The translations under genes and the position numbers were made by a program. Shown here one piece after another: positions 29,531 through 38,691 of a DNA stretch of 64,000 bases. The notes below the pieces were generated by a model. It worked only from the letters and a program-made list of their open reading frames with translations, was not told the origin of the DNA and did not search any database. Source of the DNA: Nonomuraea jiangxiensis (lineage in GTDB: Bacteria; Actinomycetota; Actinomycetes; Streptosporangiales; Streptosporangiaceae); NCBI RefSeq assembly GCF_900099965.1, contig NZ_FNDJ01000005.1:372001-436000 (forward strand), in the 5' to 3' direction. The stretch's first letter is position 1. Each line of letters starts with the position of its first letter.

Positions 29531-30691
29531 TCAGGCCCGTTTCGCGATGGCCTCGATGAGGGGTTGAACGAGCTTGGCAGCCAGCGGGCCGAACGCGGCC
29601 AGGATGAGGACGTACGCCGCCGCCAGCGCGCCCAGGTCGGGATGAACGCCCGCGCCCACCGCCAGGCCGGCGATGACGATGTTGAACTCGCCGCGCGGGA
29701 TGAGCGCGATGCCCGCCCGCGCCTGGCCGGCCCTGGCGATGCCCGCCCGCCGGGCCGCGTACGCGCCGGTGAGCAGTTTCGTGATCATGCTGATCACGGC
29801 CAGCAGGGCGGCCAGCCCGGCCACGGGAAGGATCTTGGCCGGGTCGGTCTGCAGGCCGAAGAACACGAAGAAAACGGCCGCGAACAGGTCGCGCAGCGGC
29901 TCCAGCAGCGCCCGCGCGTCGTGCGCGAGCTGCCCGGACAGCGCGATCCCGACCAGGAACGCGCCGACCGCCGCCGACACCTGCAGCTGCTGCGCCAGCC
30001 CGGCCACCAGCAGTGCCAGCCCGACCACCTTGAGCAGCAGCACCTCGGAGTTGGGGCTGGACACGAACGCCTCGATGAACCGGCCGAAGCGCAGCGCCAC
30101 GATCAGCACCACGCTCACGGTCAGCAGCGCCACGCCCACCGAGACCGCCCCGCTGGCCAGGCTCAGCCCGGCCAGCATGGTGGTCAGCACGGGCAGGTAG
30201 ATCGCCATCGTCAGGTCTTCGAACACCAGCAGGGACAGCACCGTGGGTGTCTCCCTGTTGCCGATCCAGCCCAGGTCGGACAGCACCTTGGCGGTGATGC
30301 CGGAGGAGGTCGCGTAAGTCACGCCGGCCATGGCCACGGCCGCCACCGGGCCCCAGCCCAGCAATAACGCGCACGCGGCCCCGGGGGCGGCGTTGAGCAC
30401 GAGGTCCACGATGCCCGCGCGGGCGTTGCTCGTCAGGCTCGTGACGAGTTCGTCGGCGTTGTACTCCAGGCCGAGCGTGAGGAGCAGCAGGACGACGCCC
30501 AGCTCCGCTCCGACGGAGATGAACTCCTCGCTGGTCGCCAGCGGCAGCACGCCACCGGTCCCGAACGCGAGACCGGCGATGAGGTAGAGCGGGATCGGGG
30601 AGATGCCCGCCCGCAGGGCCAGCGCGCCGAGCACGCCGAGGCCGAGCAAGACAGCACCGAACTCCAGGAAAAGCACCGCGGTGTGGTGCAA
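29531..30691 (-). CDS. khtU: CPA2-family K+/H+ antiporter membrane subunit (KhtU-like)
   Basis: A 386-residue membrane protein with about 12 hydrophobic segments, of the monovalent cation:proton antiporter-2 family. Conserved blocks are LLLLTLGLEYNADEL, YATSSGITAKVLSDLGW, LLVFEDLTMAIYLP with the transport-site acid, and RGEFNIVIAGLA. It would expel K+ (or Na+) in exchange for protons. The preceding gene, 9 bases upstream, encodes a TrkA-C regulatory protein, the KhtT-KhtU arrangement known from Bacillus. The family recognition is strong; the cation is inferred. Confidence 0.85.
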   Translation of the reverse strand: MHHTAVLFLEFGAVLLGLGVLGALALRAGISPIPLYLIAGLAFGTGGVLPLATSEEFISVGAELGVVLLLLTLGLEYNADELVTSLTSNARAGIVDLVLNAAPGAACALLLGWGPVAAVAMAGVTYATSSGITAKVLSDLGWIGNRETPTVLSLLVFEDLTMAIYLPVLTTMLAGLSLASGAVSVGVALLTVSVVLIVALRFGRFIEAFVSSPNSEVLLLKVVGLALLVAGLAQQLQVSAAVGAFLVGIALSGQLAHDARALLEPLRDLFAAVFFVFFGLQTDPAKILPVAGLAALLAVISMITKLLTGAYAARRAGIARAGQARAGIALIPRGEFNIVIAGLAVGAGVHPDLGALAAAYVLILAAFGPLAAKLVQPLIEAIAKRA

Positions 30692-30700
30692 ACCGCGGCC

Positions 30701-31183
30701 CTACCCCTCTGCCAGGAGGTCGGCGACCTCTGCGGTGCTGTCCTCGCTGCCCACCACGACGACGACGTCGCCGGCGGCGAACACGAAGTCGGGCCCGGGG
30801 CTGGCGAACACCCGCCCGCCACGGACGACAGCGACGATCGAGGCGCTCGTACGGGTCCGTACGCGTGCCTCGCCCATCGGGCGGTCGGCGTACGGGGAGC
30901 CTGCCGGGATCGGCAACTGCACGCTGACCAGGCCCTCCACCTGCTGGTGCAGCGCGTTGAGCCGGGCCACGATGCGGGGGGCGCCGAGGAGCTCGGCCAG
31001 GGCGTCGGCCTCCTCGTCGTTGAGCTTGACGGTCTGGCAGGCGCGGTCGGGATCGTCCTTGTCGTAGATCACCAGATCCCGGCGCCCGGTTCGGTGGGAC
31101 ACGACGCCGACCCGCTGCCCCTTACGGGTGGTGAAGTCGTGCCGCAGTCCGATCCCTGGCAGTGCTGTCTGTTCGACCTCCAC
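30701..31183 (-). CDS. khtT: Antiporter regulatory subunit with TrkA-C domain (KhtT-like)
   Basis: A 160-residue soluble protein. The N-terminal half (residues 1-75) matches KhtT. The C-terminal RCK_C/TrkA-C domain (about residues 82-157) has VQLPIPAGSPYADRPMGEAR, VVRGGRVFASPGPDFVFAAG and DVVVVVG. In Bacillus this domain binds cyclic di-AMP and gates the antiporter. The GTG at 31183 starts the frame; the ribosome binding site is weak. An unusually AT-rich patch at 31190-31270 probably holds the operon promoter. It is co-transcribed with the antiporter gene directly downstream. Confidence 0.85.
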   Translation of the reverse strand: MEVEQTALPGIGLRHDFTTRKGQRVGVVSHRTGRRDLVIYDKDDPDRACQTVKLNDEEADALAELLGAPRIVARLNALHQQVEGLVSVQLPIPAGSPYADRPMGEARVRTRTSASIVAVVRGGRVFASPGPDFVFAAGDVVVVVGSEDSTAEVADLLAEG

Positions 31184-31409
31184 CTATCCCACCCGTCCAG
31201 ATCACGCTTTTTCTGGACAACCTTACCAATAGTTCACTTCCCGGAAACCGCATAATTTATGGTCTTTTGTAGCGAACGGCGGCCCCGGCCACAGGCGCCG
31301 GCTCCTCCCGGGCAGGCTCAGCCCCGGAGGCGGCGGCACTCCCAGACCAGCGCAGCCGCGGGCGCGTCACCGGACGCGCCCGCGACCGGTTGGCTGAAGG
31401 TTAGGGGCT

Positions 31410-32561
31410 CTAGGGGAAGCTCAGCACCAGCTTGGTGTGCCGCTTGGCGATGATCGTGCCCGCCGTGGGGACGGCCCCCTGGTACGCCTCGACGCGCAGG
31501 TCCTCCGCCTCCGGCCGGCCCGCCCCATCCCACGCCCCGACGTGCGCGGCCAGCTCGGCGGCCAGCCTGGCGCCCCCCGGCCCGTGGCCGCGCGCCACCA
31601 GCGTGCGATCCTCCGCCAGCAGCGCGATGCTGTCGCCCTCCACGATTCCGGCGGTGATGCCGTATCCGGCGCCCAGCGTCCCGCTCAGCGTGCACCAGCG
31701 GGGCTCGTGCAGCGCCAGCCACAACGACAGGCCCATGCCGGTCGCGGACATCAGCGATGACATCTCCACCTTCGTGGCGATCTCGGTGGGCACGGCGCCG
31801 AGCGCGGCCGGCACGTCGCCGATCTCGCGCGGCTCCGGCAGCACCAGCATCAGGTCGGGATCGCGGCTCAGCACCAGCGTCACCTCGGGCCCGGCGAACG
31901 GCCCGCGCATGCGCATGAACCCGCACGGCAGCACCGACCGGCTGACCCAGTGCCCGCCGCTCCGCTCCATCGCCACGGACGCCTGCACGCCGCGCAGATC
32001 GAGCGGCACCACCAGCCGCCCGTCGCCCTTGAGCTGCTCCAGCCAGGCCGGGGCCAGGTCCCACACCCCGACGGTCGCGATCACCCGGTCGTACGGGGCC
32101 CGCTCCCGCCATCCCGCCGCCCCGTCGGCGCACACCACCTCCACCGGTGAGGAGGTCCCGGCGGCCGACAGGTGCCGCCTGGCCCCCGCCACGATGTCCT
32201 CGTCGATGTCCACGCTCACCACGTGCCCGCCGGGCGCCACGAGGTGGGCCAGCAGGGCTGCGTTGTAGCCGGTGCCCGCGCCGATCTCCAGTACCCGGTC
32301 TCCTGGCCGCACGCCGAGCTGGTCGAGCATGGCGGCCATGATCGCGGGCTGCGAGGAGGAGCTGATCGGCCGGCCCTCGTCGTCGCGCTTGGTGACGATG
32401 GGCTCGTCGCGATAGGACTCCTCGGGGTCGACGCCGGGCAGGAACAGATGCCGGGGCACCGCGAGCATCGCCGCGGCCACGGGCTCGCCGACCTCCTGGC
32501 GCTCGCGCAGCAGCGCCACCAGGGCGTGCCGCTGCGCCTCGTACTCCGACCCGCGGTCCAT
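31410..32561 (-). CDS. PCMT-family SAM-dependent O-methyltransferase with C-terminal extension
   Basis: A 383-residue protein. The first 200 residues are a protein-L-isoaspartate O-methyltransferase fold: PRHLFLPGVDPEESYRDEP, SSSSQPAIMAAMLDQLGV, and the SAM site VLEIGAGTGYNAALLAHLV. The extra 180 residues form a second domain that I do not recognise, common to long actinomycete PCMT homologues. Relatives of this shape are sometimes encoded with ATP-grasp enzymes and small peptides to build isoaspartyl-type modified peptides, but no grasp gene or obvious substrate gene is beside it. It may act in protein repair instead. It is divergent from the HesB-like gene. Confidence 0.82.
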   Translation of the reverse strand: MDRGSEYEAQRHALVALLRERQEVGEPVAAAMLAVPRHLFLPGVDPEESYRDEPIVTKRDDEGRPISSSSQPAIMAAMLDQLGVRPGDRVLEIGAGTGYNAALLAHLVAPGGHVVSVDIDEDIVAGARRHLSAAGTSSPVEVVCADGAAGWRERAPYDRVIATVGVWDLAPAWLEQLKGDGRLVVPLDLRGVQASVAMERSGGHWVSRSVLPCGFMRMRGPFAGPEVTLVLSRDPDLMLVLPEPREIGDVPAALGAVPTEIATKVEMSSLMSATGMGLSLWLALHEPRWCTLSGTLGAGYGITAGIVEGDSIALLAEDRTLVARGHGPGGARLAAELAAHVGAWDGAGRPEAEDLRVEAYQGAVPTAGTIIAKRHTKLVLSFP

Positions 32562-32709
32562 GAACCCATTGTCCCCCGGCGGGAGCCGGCCCGCCGGTGA
32601 CGCGGGATCTCCGGGAAGTATGGGTAAAGAAACGGTCAGGAAGGGTTGAGCTCGCGAGTTGCGGGAAGGGCAGGCAATTCGTGTACGTCAAACGTGAGGA
32701 GGAGCCGTA

Positions 32710-32997
32710 GTGCTCACCCTGACAGCCAACGCAGCCCAGGCGATTCGCGATCTCACCGCGTCCGCGCCCGAGCCTTCCCAGAGCGGGATCCGCATCTCGT
32801 CCCAGGGGGAGGGCGCGAGTTCGCTCACCCTTACGCTGGCCACCGCCCCGGAGCCGGCCGACGAGGTGGTCGAGACCGAGGGGGCGCGGGTCTATCTCGA
32901 TCCCGTCGCCGCGAGCGTGCTGGAGGACAAGTCACTGGACGCCGGGGCCGACGACCAAGGGAGTGTCTCGTTCCTCGTCAAGGAACAGCCGGTCTGA
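32710..32997 (+). CDS. HesB/IscA-like protein lacking the cluster cysteines
   Basis: A 95-residue protein from a GTG with GAGGAGGAG about 7 bases upstream. It follows the A-type iron-sulfur carrier fold: an N-terminal helix (LTANAAQAIRDLTAS), GIRISSQGEGASSLTLTLA, DEVVETEGARVYLDPVAA, and the C-terminal beta region. However, all three cysteines that bind iron or clusters in IscA are missing; the first is replaced by Ala in GEGASS and the C-terminal CGC is absent. It therefore probably does not carry a cluster. A perfect hairpin terminator follows the stop codon by 7 bases. Confidence 0.75.
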   Translation: MLTLTANAAQAIRDLTASAPEPSQSGIRISSQGEGASSLTLTLATAPEPADEVVETEGARVYLDPVAASVLEDKSLDAGADDQGSVSFLVKEQPV

Positions 32998-33003
32998 CGC
33001 GGC

Positions 33004-33035
33004 CCCGCCGTGCCGGCACCGTCCGGCACGGCGGG
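33004..33035. terminator. Bidirectional hairpin terminator
   Basis: CCCGCCGTGCCGG and CCGGCACGGCGGG form a perfect 13-bp stem with a 6-base loop (CACCGT). It sits exactly between the stop codons of the convergent HesB-like gene and the esterase gene. There is no T-run on either side, as is usual for actinomycete terminators. Confidence 0.8.
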
Positions 33036-33042
33036 ATTCCGC

Positions 33043-34023
33043 TCAGCCGTCGGCGAGCAGCTTGTGCAGGTAGCGAAGCTGTTCCTCCGACTGGAAGCCG
33101 CCTCCGCCCTCGTGGTTGTTCCAAGGCCAGACCGTGATCTCCTTGGGACCCCGCCAGTGGTTGAAGGCGGCGAACACCGTGGACGGCGGGCAGATGTCGT
33201 CCATCAGCGCCACCGAATAGAGCGCGGGCACCTGGCCACGGGCCGCGAAGTTCAGCCCGTCGAAGTACGACAGCGTGCGGAACACCTGCTCGGCGCTGCC
33301 CCGCTGGGTGGCGAGGAACCGGACCAGCTCCTGGTACGGATCCCGCCCGGTGATCTCGACGGCCCGCCGGAAGTGGGTCAGGAACGGCACGTCGATCAGC
33401 GCCGCCTTGACCGAGGGGTGCAGGACGGCCGTGGCCTGGGCGATGCCGCCGCCCTGACTGCCACCCGAGACCACGATGCGGCCCGCGTCGACCGCCGGGT
33501 GGGCGGCGGCCACGTCCACGGCCCTGACGGCGTCGGTGAACACCCGCCGGTAGTAGTAGTCGTCGGGGTCGAGGATGCCGCGGGTCATCATGCCCGGCGC
33601 CTGAGGCGAGGCGCTGCCGTGCGGGTCCCCGGTGGCGCCGGGGCTGTTGGGATTGGCGCCGCCGTGGCCCCTGGTCTCCATGACGAACACCGCGTAGCCC
33701 GCCGACGGCCACATCAGGTGGTCCTTGGGGAACCCGCGGCCACCGCTGTAACCGATGTAGTGCATGACACACGGCACCGGCCCCTCCGTGCCGCGCGGCA
33801 CGATGAACCAGCCGTTGATCCGGTGCCCGCCCCAGCCGGCGAACGAGACGTCGTACACGTCCACGGTGACGAAGGGCAGGTCGTAGGGGACGAATTCGGC
33901 GGCCGGCTCGGTCTCCCTGGCCTCGGCCAGAGTGCGGGTCCAGAACGCGTCGAAGTCGGCGGGCTCGTCCCGGTCGGGGAGGTATCGGCGCAGTTCCTCT
34001 AGGGGCAGATCGAACAGTGGCAC
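33043..34023 (-). CDS. Acetyl xylan esterase / cephalosporin-C deacetylase family hydrolase (CE7)
   Basis: A 326-residue alpha/beta hydrolase of the CE7 family, which removes acetyl groups from xylo-oligosaccharides and related small esters. The nucleophile is in GGSQGGG, the catalytic Asp in MDDICPP and the His in NNHEGGG. The family-typical ETRGHGGA block is also present. There is no signal peptide, so it acts in the cytoplasm, as CE7 enzymes do. The GTG at 34023 has TTGGAGATC 4-5 bases upstream. It is divergent from a small hypothetical gene. Confidence 0.9.
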   Translation of the reverse strand: MPLFDLPLEELRRYLPDRDEPADFDAFWTRTLAEARETEPAAEFVPYDLPFVTVDVYDVSFAGWGGHRINGWFIVPRGTEGPVPCVMHYIGYSGGRGFPKDHLMWPSAGYAVFVMETRGHGGANPNSPGATGDPHGSASPQAPGMMTRGILDPDDYYYRRVFTDAVRAVDVAAAHPAVDAGRIVVSGGSQGGGIAQATAVLHPSVKAALIDVPFLTHFRRAVEITGRDPYQELVRFLATQRGSAEQVFRTLSYFDGLNFAARGQVPALYSVALMDDICPPSTVFAAFNHWRGPKEITVWPWNNHEGGGGFQSEEQLRYLHKLLADG

Positions 34024-34049
34024 ATGATCTCCAACCTGTAGCTAAGAAT

Positions 34050-34063
34050 GGTGATATTTCACC
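34050..34063. promoter_or_regulatory. Small palindrome between divergent genes
   Basis: GGTGA-TATT-TCACC is a perfect inverted repeat in the AT-richer part of the gap between the CE7 esterase gene and the divergent hypothetical gene. A second small stem (CATCCCG-CCTTC-CGGGATG) lies at 34083-34101. Either could be an operator or RNA hairpin; no cognate regulator is adjacent. Confidence 0.3.
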
Positions 34064-34134
34064 TCATAGGGACGAGAAGCACCATCCCGCCTTCCGGGAT
34101 GCGAGAAACGGCGAGGGACGGGTAGGGGCGTCGC

Positions 34135-34410
34135 GTGAGCCACTACCTCATCGAAGTCCCCTACCCGCACCTCTATCCCGGGCTGATCCTGGACGCCCCG
34201 GCTGAGGTGGATGACTTCCTCGTGCTCTTCGGCGACGGCTCGGAGTCCAGGGCGCAACTGATCAGCGACGCCACCGGCCGGCCGGTGCTCCGGATGGGCG
34301 GCTACATGACGGCCGCCGGCACGGTCATCGACGAGCGCGTGTGGACGGTACGCGAGTCCGCCCGCCACGGCGACCGCCTCCACCTCCGCCTGGGCGAGCC
34401 ACTCCCCTGA
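34135..34410 (+). CDS. Small hypothetical protein (91 aa)
   Basis: A 91-residue soluble protein from a GTG at 34135. It is a mixed alpha/beta sequence (SHYLIEVPYPHLYPGLILDA, then VLFGDGSESRAQL) with no cysteine pairs, membrane segment or known motif. Codon use and composition match the neighbours, so it is probably real, but I do not recognise the family. It is divergent from the CE7 esterase gene and convergent with the large secreted protein gene. Confidence 0.5.
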   Translation: MSHYLIEVPYPHLYPGLILDAPAEVDDFLVLFGDGSESRAQLISDATGRPVLRMGGYMTAAGTVIDERVWTVRESARHGDRLHLRLGEPLP

Positions 34411-34416
34411 CCGCCA

Positions 34417-34499
34417 CCCCACCCACGAACCCCGCGCCAGCCCGTCCGGACCGCACCAGCGAGCCGGTCGCAAGTAGTAGGGGGTTGGCGCGGGTGGGG
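34417..34499. terminator. Possible bulged bidirectional terminator
   Basis: CCCCACCC (34417-34424) plus CGCGCCA (34433-34439) can pair with TGGCGCG (34486-34492) and GGGTGGGG (34492-34499), leaving an 8-base bulge on the left arm and a long loop. It lies between the convergent small hypothetical gene and the large secreted protein gene, where a terminator is expected. Confidence 0.35.
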
Positions 34500-34505
34500 G
34501 AACGG

Positions 34506-37500
34506 TCAGCGGGTGTTCGGGTGGGATGGGCCGGGCCGGTCGCAGGAGCCGGCCTCGGTGCTCGCCACCTTCCAGTCCGCCCCCGGGAACGGGCTCATGA
34601 AGTGGGTCAGCAGGTCCACCGCGTAGTCCGGCACCCGACCGCCCGGGTCCAGCAGTGACACCATCTGCGGGCCGTCCGCGCCACGCAGCGTGATCGAGTT
34701 GCCGCCGCCGGCCGCGAAGCCCGGCTTGGCGTCCACGGTCACGCAGGCCAGGCTGATCCCGGCGGCCTTGATCTCCTGCTCGGCCCCGATGCGCCGCATC
34801 CGCTGGTCGTAGCGGCGCAGGGCCAGCGAGCTTGTACGGGTCAGGCGTACCGAGTCGTGGAAGACGTCGTTGCCGATCTCCCTGCTGAGCCGGACCTGCA
34901 GCGAGACGTCCGGCCGCAGGTCCACCCCCTTGGCGGCGAGCCGGAGCCGCCCGTAGTCCCCCTCGAAGCCGGGCGCGACGTAGCCGAGCACCGGCGGCGC
35001 CTTCAGCCCGAACGGGACCTTGCCGGGCCGCACGCGCAGCCACGACATGCGCTCGATGGACAGGGCGAGGTCCTTCACCGCGCTCGCACCCAGCCCGAAC
35101 CGGCCGCCGACGTGGTAGGTGAGGAAGCCCTTGGTGTACGGGACCTCCTTGCTGACGGCGATGCGCTGGGCGGCCATGGGGTCCATCCGCAGCCCCGCGC
35201 GCAGCGAGATCCGCCCCGTGGGCACCGGTTTCGACACCAGGTCCAGCGACAGGTCCGGATTGAGGCGGACCGTGGTGTCGGCGGCCAGATCCTTGACCGC
35301 GAACGCCACGTCGCCGAGCCGGCCCCGCGGGTCCACCAGCCCGCCCTCGACGCCCAGCGAGCCGTCGAGCGTGTTCACGCCGCCCACGGCCTTGTACGTG
35401 ACGGCGGGCACGCTCAGTCCGGCGCCCGAGGCGTCGGCGTCCACCCCGAACACGGCGGGCACGTCGGAGAAGCGCAGTTCCCCGGTGCCCTTCCCGGCCA
35501 GGGTGACCCTGGCGATCAGGCGCTTGACGGGCGCGGAGTTCGTCACGCGGATGCGAGTCTTGGCGCCGTACGTCCCGCGGACGTCCACCGCGGCGGGCAC
35601 CGGGTCGATGGCCACCTGGCCGCGCACCCCCGCCGCCTCGGCCAGCACGTCGAGCGTGCCGAGCGTGGCCGCGGGCTCGATGCGGTACCCGGCCCGTACG
35701 GCGTTGCCCTGCGCCACCTCCAACGGCCCCAGCGCCAGGCTGGTGATCTTGGACGGCAGCCCGGTCAGCGTGGCCCTGGCCTTGATCGGCACCGGTGACA
35801 GGACGCTGCTGGCCAGGTAGACCCCCAGGTCCCGGCGCCGGGGACGGAACCCGGAGAACGCGAACGTCCGGCCCGCCACGTCCACCGACACCTGGTCGGG
35901 CAGCCCGGTCACGTCCAGGTAGCCCTGCAGCCCGAAGCACCCGCGCCCCGGCACGCAGAACGGCCCCTGGGCACAACCCGCCGACCCGGCCGCGCACCCG
36001 CCGTCCACCAGGGACACGCCGCCCGGCACGGCGGGGGCGGCCCCCATGCGGGACAGGGCGCCGACCTTGCCGAGCCAGGCCCTGGCCCGCACGTCCAGGC
36101 GCGAGCCCTGGTAGGTGAGTTTGCCGCCGGCGGCGGAGACGGCCAGGCGGCCGGGCACCGGGCCCACCGTGCCGATCAGGCCGAACCGGATATCGCCCTT
36201 GGTGATGTCGGCGTCCACGGCCATGCTCTGCCGGGCGGAGCGGAAGTCGGCGTCGAACCCCTCCTCGGCCGGGCTGAACTCGACGTGCGACAACCCCTTG
36301 ACCAGCACGCTGGCGTCCAGGTCGCCGCTGGCCTGGTCGTAGTGCGCGGCCAGGTGCGGGCCGGTGGGCGCGGTGGCGCCGTCGTGGTTGGTGACGGCCA
36401 GCGCCGCCGATCCGACCGGGCCTGACAGTCCGCGGAACCGGTACGAGCCGGCCTGCCACGAGGCGTCGAACCTGGCCGGGACGCCGGTCACCTCGGCGGC
36501 GGCCCTGACGTATCGGCCGCCCAGCTTGGCCCTGGCCAGGGCCGAGACCTTGGTGACCGGGCCGTCCGAGGTCCAGGTGAGCGTCCCGGCGCCGGTGTCG
36601 GCGGCCAGTTCGGCGTGCTTGCGCACGCCCTCGACGGTCATCCGCAGGTCCTCGCCGGTCGCTGCGGTAGTTACGTTCGCTTTATTGGCATAAATCCTCA
36701 GTTGCTGGAGCTTGCCGGACGTGTCCACCTTGACCACCGACCGCTCGCCCAGCTCCCACGAGGCCGTGACATCGTCCTGCACGCCGAGCACGGTGCCGTC
36801 GATCGTCGGGCCCGACCTGCGGTCGGCGTAGGCGGCGCGCAGCCGGCCGATCACGCCGGTGGCCCGGTAGACGGCCTTCCTGGCGGCCGGGTCGATGGTG
36901 ACGTCCACGGTGGAGGGGGTGTTCGAGAGCTCCAGCCGGGTCACGTGGACGCCGTCGATACTGGCCGCGCCCACGAACGACTTGCCGCCGGCGGTGGCCC
37001 GCAGGTGGGCGTGCGGCGCGGCCCCGTACGAGACGTCGAACCCGGACAGCCCCGACACCAGCCCCGACATCCCCAGGGCGGCGCCGTTCTTGATCATGGT
37101 GACGTGGCCGCCCCGCGGGCTGGCGATCGCGCCCTCGCCGCGCTGCAGCACCACCGCGAACGTGCCCACGGGAGAGCTGCTCGTCTGCGTGACGCGGCGC
37201 GCGTCCGGGTCGCTGACCAGGCGCACCTTCGCGGGCAGGTCGCTCATCTCGGCCTTCAGCACGGTCCTGGCGGCGGCCCGGTCGAAGAAGGTCAGGTTCG
37301 CCGCGCCGGCCCCGGGGCGGCCCGCGTCGACCGACAGGGTCTGCTTGCCGTTCGCGGCGGCGTACTTGGCGGTGAAGGACGGCGGCACCTGCCGCAGCTC
37401 GGCGCTCAGCGCGCGGGACAGGCGGCCGTCGCGGTAGGTGAAGTGGTGCAGCCGGGCGGTCGCGATCGGCGACGAGCTGGTGAAGCGCAGCTCGGTGCCC

Positions 37501-38573
37501 GACAGGCGTACCGCGGCGCGGGTGTCCATCCGGTCGAGCACGGCCTCGGTGAACCGCTGGCCCGACACCGACAGCGCCTCCAGCCGGGCCGGGGCGGAGG
37601 CGGTGACGTCCAGCGCGTCCAGCCGGGCGGGGGCGGAGGCGGTGCTGTCCAGGGCGGGCGAGCCGAGCGCGGCGTTCACGGTGAGCCGCTCGGTGGCGGG
37701 GGTCTGGCGCAGGCTCACGGCGGTGCGCCCGGTGAGGCCCGCGATCACGGCCGCGGACTCCCCCGGCTCCGTACGCTCGATGTCCGCCTTGACCCGCCTG
37801 CCCGCCAGGTCCATGGTGAACGTGCCCCGGTCGGAGCGCGACAGCGACGACCCGCGGCGCAGCCCGTCGAACCCGACCGACACCTTGCCGTCGTACTCGG
37901 CCCAGACCCGCGCCTTGAGGCTTTCCTTCGACAGCCGCCTGACGGCGAACCCGAGCCCGATCGAGCCCTCGGCGGGGCCGGCCACGGGGACCAGGTCGGC
38001 GGCCAGGTCGGGCATGCTGTCGCCGGTGACGTCGGCCGCCACCGGCACGCCGACCGGCCGGGCGATCGAGCAGGACACCGGCACGTCCGCGCTCTCCACG
38101 CAGAGCCGGTACGTCAGCCCCGGCACGGCCTTGCCCAGTCCCTCCAACTCCCGCGCCACCGCGGCCAGCGGCTTCAGGAGGGTCAGCGGCTGCGCCTGCG
38201 CGGTGTCGGGCACCACCTGGCCGACCGCGGGGGCCCGCCCGCTCATGCCCTGCTCCTGCTGGACGGCGGCGGCCGCGGCGGTGATCTCGTTGATCAGCCG
38301 TGGACCCGCGGGTGTGGTCACCTCGGGCATCTCGGGCCCGACGCGTTCGTCCCCGGCGGGGCGGGCGGCGATGGAGGGCCCGCTCGGCAGGCTCACCACG
38401 GCGGCCGGCGGCTCCTCAACGGCAGGCACCGGCCGGATCTTCGCCGCCTGCCGATCCATCACGTGTCGCGTCGCCGCCCCGTGCGCCTGTGCCTGGCTGG
38501 TGGCGGGCAAGGCCACCAGGACCGCGCTGGCAACGGTCGTCGAAGCGAGCACGCGCAGGAGGGCGTGCGTCAT
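34506..38573 (-). CDS. Very large secreted protein of unknown function
   Basis: A 1355-residue protein with a clear Sec signal peptide (LLRVLASTTVASAVLVALPA, then TSQAQA). GGGGGAGA lies about 6 bases before the ATG. The mature chain is rich in short amphipathic strands separated by glycine, aspartate and threonine, suggesting a long array of beta-sandwich or beta-solenoid units. It has few cysteines; four of them are in one loop-like segment (GGCAAGSAGCAQGPFCVPGR and the next Cys). A 14-residue segment (DSTASAPARLDALDV-like) is duplicated in tandem around residue 310. There is no LPXTG or membrane anchor, so it is probably released or wall-associated. Family not recognised. Confidence 0.75.
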   Translation of the reverse strand: MTHALLRVLASTTVASAVLVALPATSQAQAHGAATRHVMDRQAAKIRPVPAVEEPPAAVVSLPSGPSIAARPAGDERVGPEMPEVTTPAGPRLINEITAAAAAVQQEQGMSGRAPAVGQVVPDTAQAQPLTLLKPLAAVARELEGLGKAVPGLTYRLCVESADVPVSCSIARPVGVPVAADVTGDSMPDLAADLVPVAGPAEGSIGLGFAVRRLSKESLKARVWAEYDGKVSVGFDGLRRGSSLSRSDRGTFTMDLAGRRVKADIERTEPGESAAVIAGLTGRTAVSLRQTPATERLTVNAALGSPALDSTASAPARLDALDVTASAPARLEALSVSGQRFTEAVLDRMDTRAAVRLSGTELRFTSSSPIATARLHHFTYRDGRLSRALSAELRQVPPSFTAKYAAANGKQTLSVDAGRPGAGAANLTFFDRAAARTVLKAEMSDLPAKVRLVSDPDARRVTQTSSSPVGTFAVVLQRGEGAIASPRGGHVTMIKNGAALGMSGLVSGLSGFDVSYGAAPHAHLRATAGGKSFVGAASIDGVHVTRLELSNTPSTVDVTIDPAARKAVYRATGVIGRLRAAYADRRSGPTIDGTVLGVQDDVTASWELGERSVVKVDTSGKLQQLRIYANKANVTTAATGEDLRMTVEGVRKHAELAADTGAGTLTWTSDGPVTKVSALARAKLGGRYVRAAAEVTGVPARFDASWQAGSYRFRGLSGPVGSAALAVTNHDGATAPTGPHLAAHYDQASGDLDASVLVKGLSHVEFSPAEEGFDADFRSARQSMAVDADITKGDIRFGLIGTVGPVPGRLAVSAAGGKLTYQGSRLDVRARAWLGKVGALSRMGAAPAVPGGVSLVDGGCAAGSAGCAQGPFCVPGRGCFGLQGYLDVTGLPDQVSVDVAGRTFAFSGFRPRRRDLGVYLASSVLSPVPIKARATLTGLPSKITSLALGPLEVAQGNAVRAGYRIEPAATLGTLDVLAEAAGVRGQVAIDPVPAAVDVRGTYGAKTRIRVTNSAPVKRLIARVTLAGKGTGELRFSDVPAVFGVDADASGAGLSVPAVTYKAVGGVNTLDGSLGVEGGLVDPRGRLGDVAFAVKDLAADTTVRLNPDLSLDLVSKPVPTGRISLRAGLRMDPMAAQRIAVSKEVPYTKGFLTYHVGGRFGLGASAVKDLALSIERMSWLRVRPGKVPFGLKAPPVLGYVAPGFEGDYGRLRLAAKGVDLRPDVSLQVRLSREIGNDVFHDSVRLTRTSSLALRRYDQRMRRIGAEQEIKAAGISLACVTVDAKPGFAAGGGNSITLRGADGPQMVSLLDPGGRVPDYAVDLLTHFMSPFPGADWKVASTEAGSCDRPGPSHPNTR

Positions 38574-38691
38574 TAACGTTCTCCCCCGGACCGGTGAAAA
38601 TCATCACATCAGAAACAACGGTCACGAGATGACCACATGTCATCACTCATCGTCAAACCACCGGGCACATGGGACTCCAATTTCTCTGCCG

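Noticed and set aside
34042..36459. Long open frame (805 codons) on the minus strand inside the secreted-protein gene.
   Set aside because: Its composition is the Gly/Arg/Pro-rich type expected of a shadow frame in high-GC DNA. The 1355-residue frame has a signal peptide and ribosome binding site.
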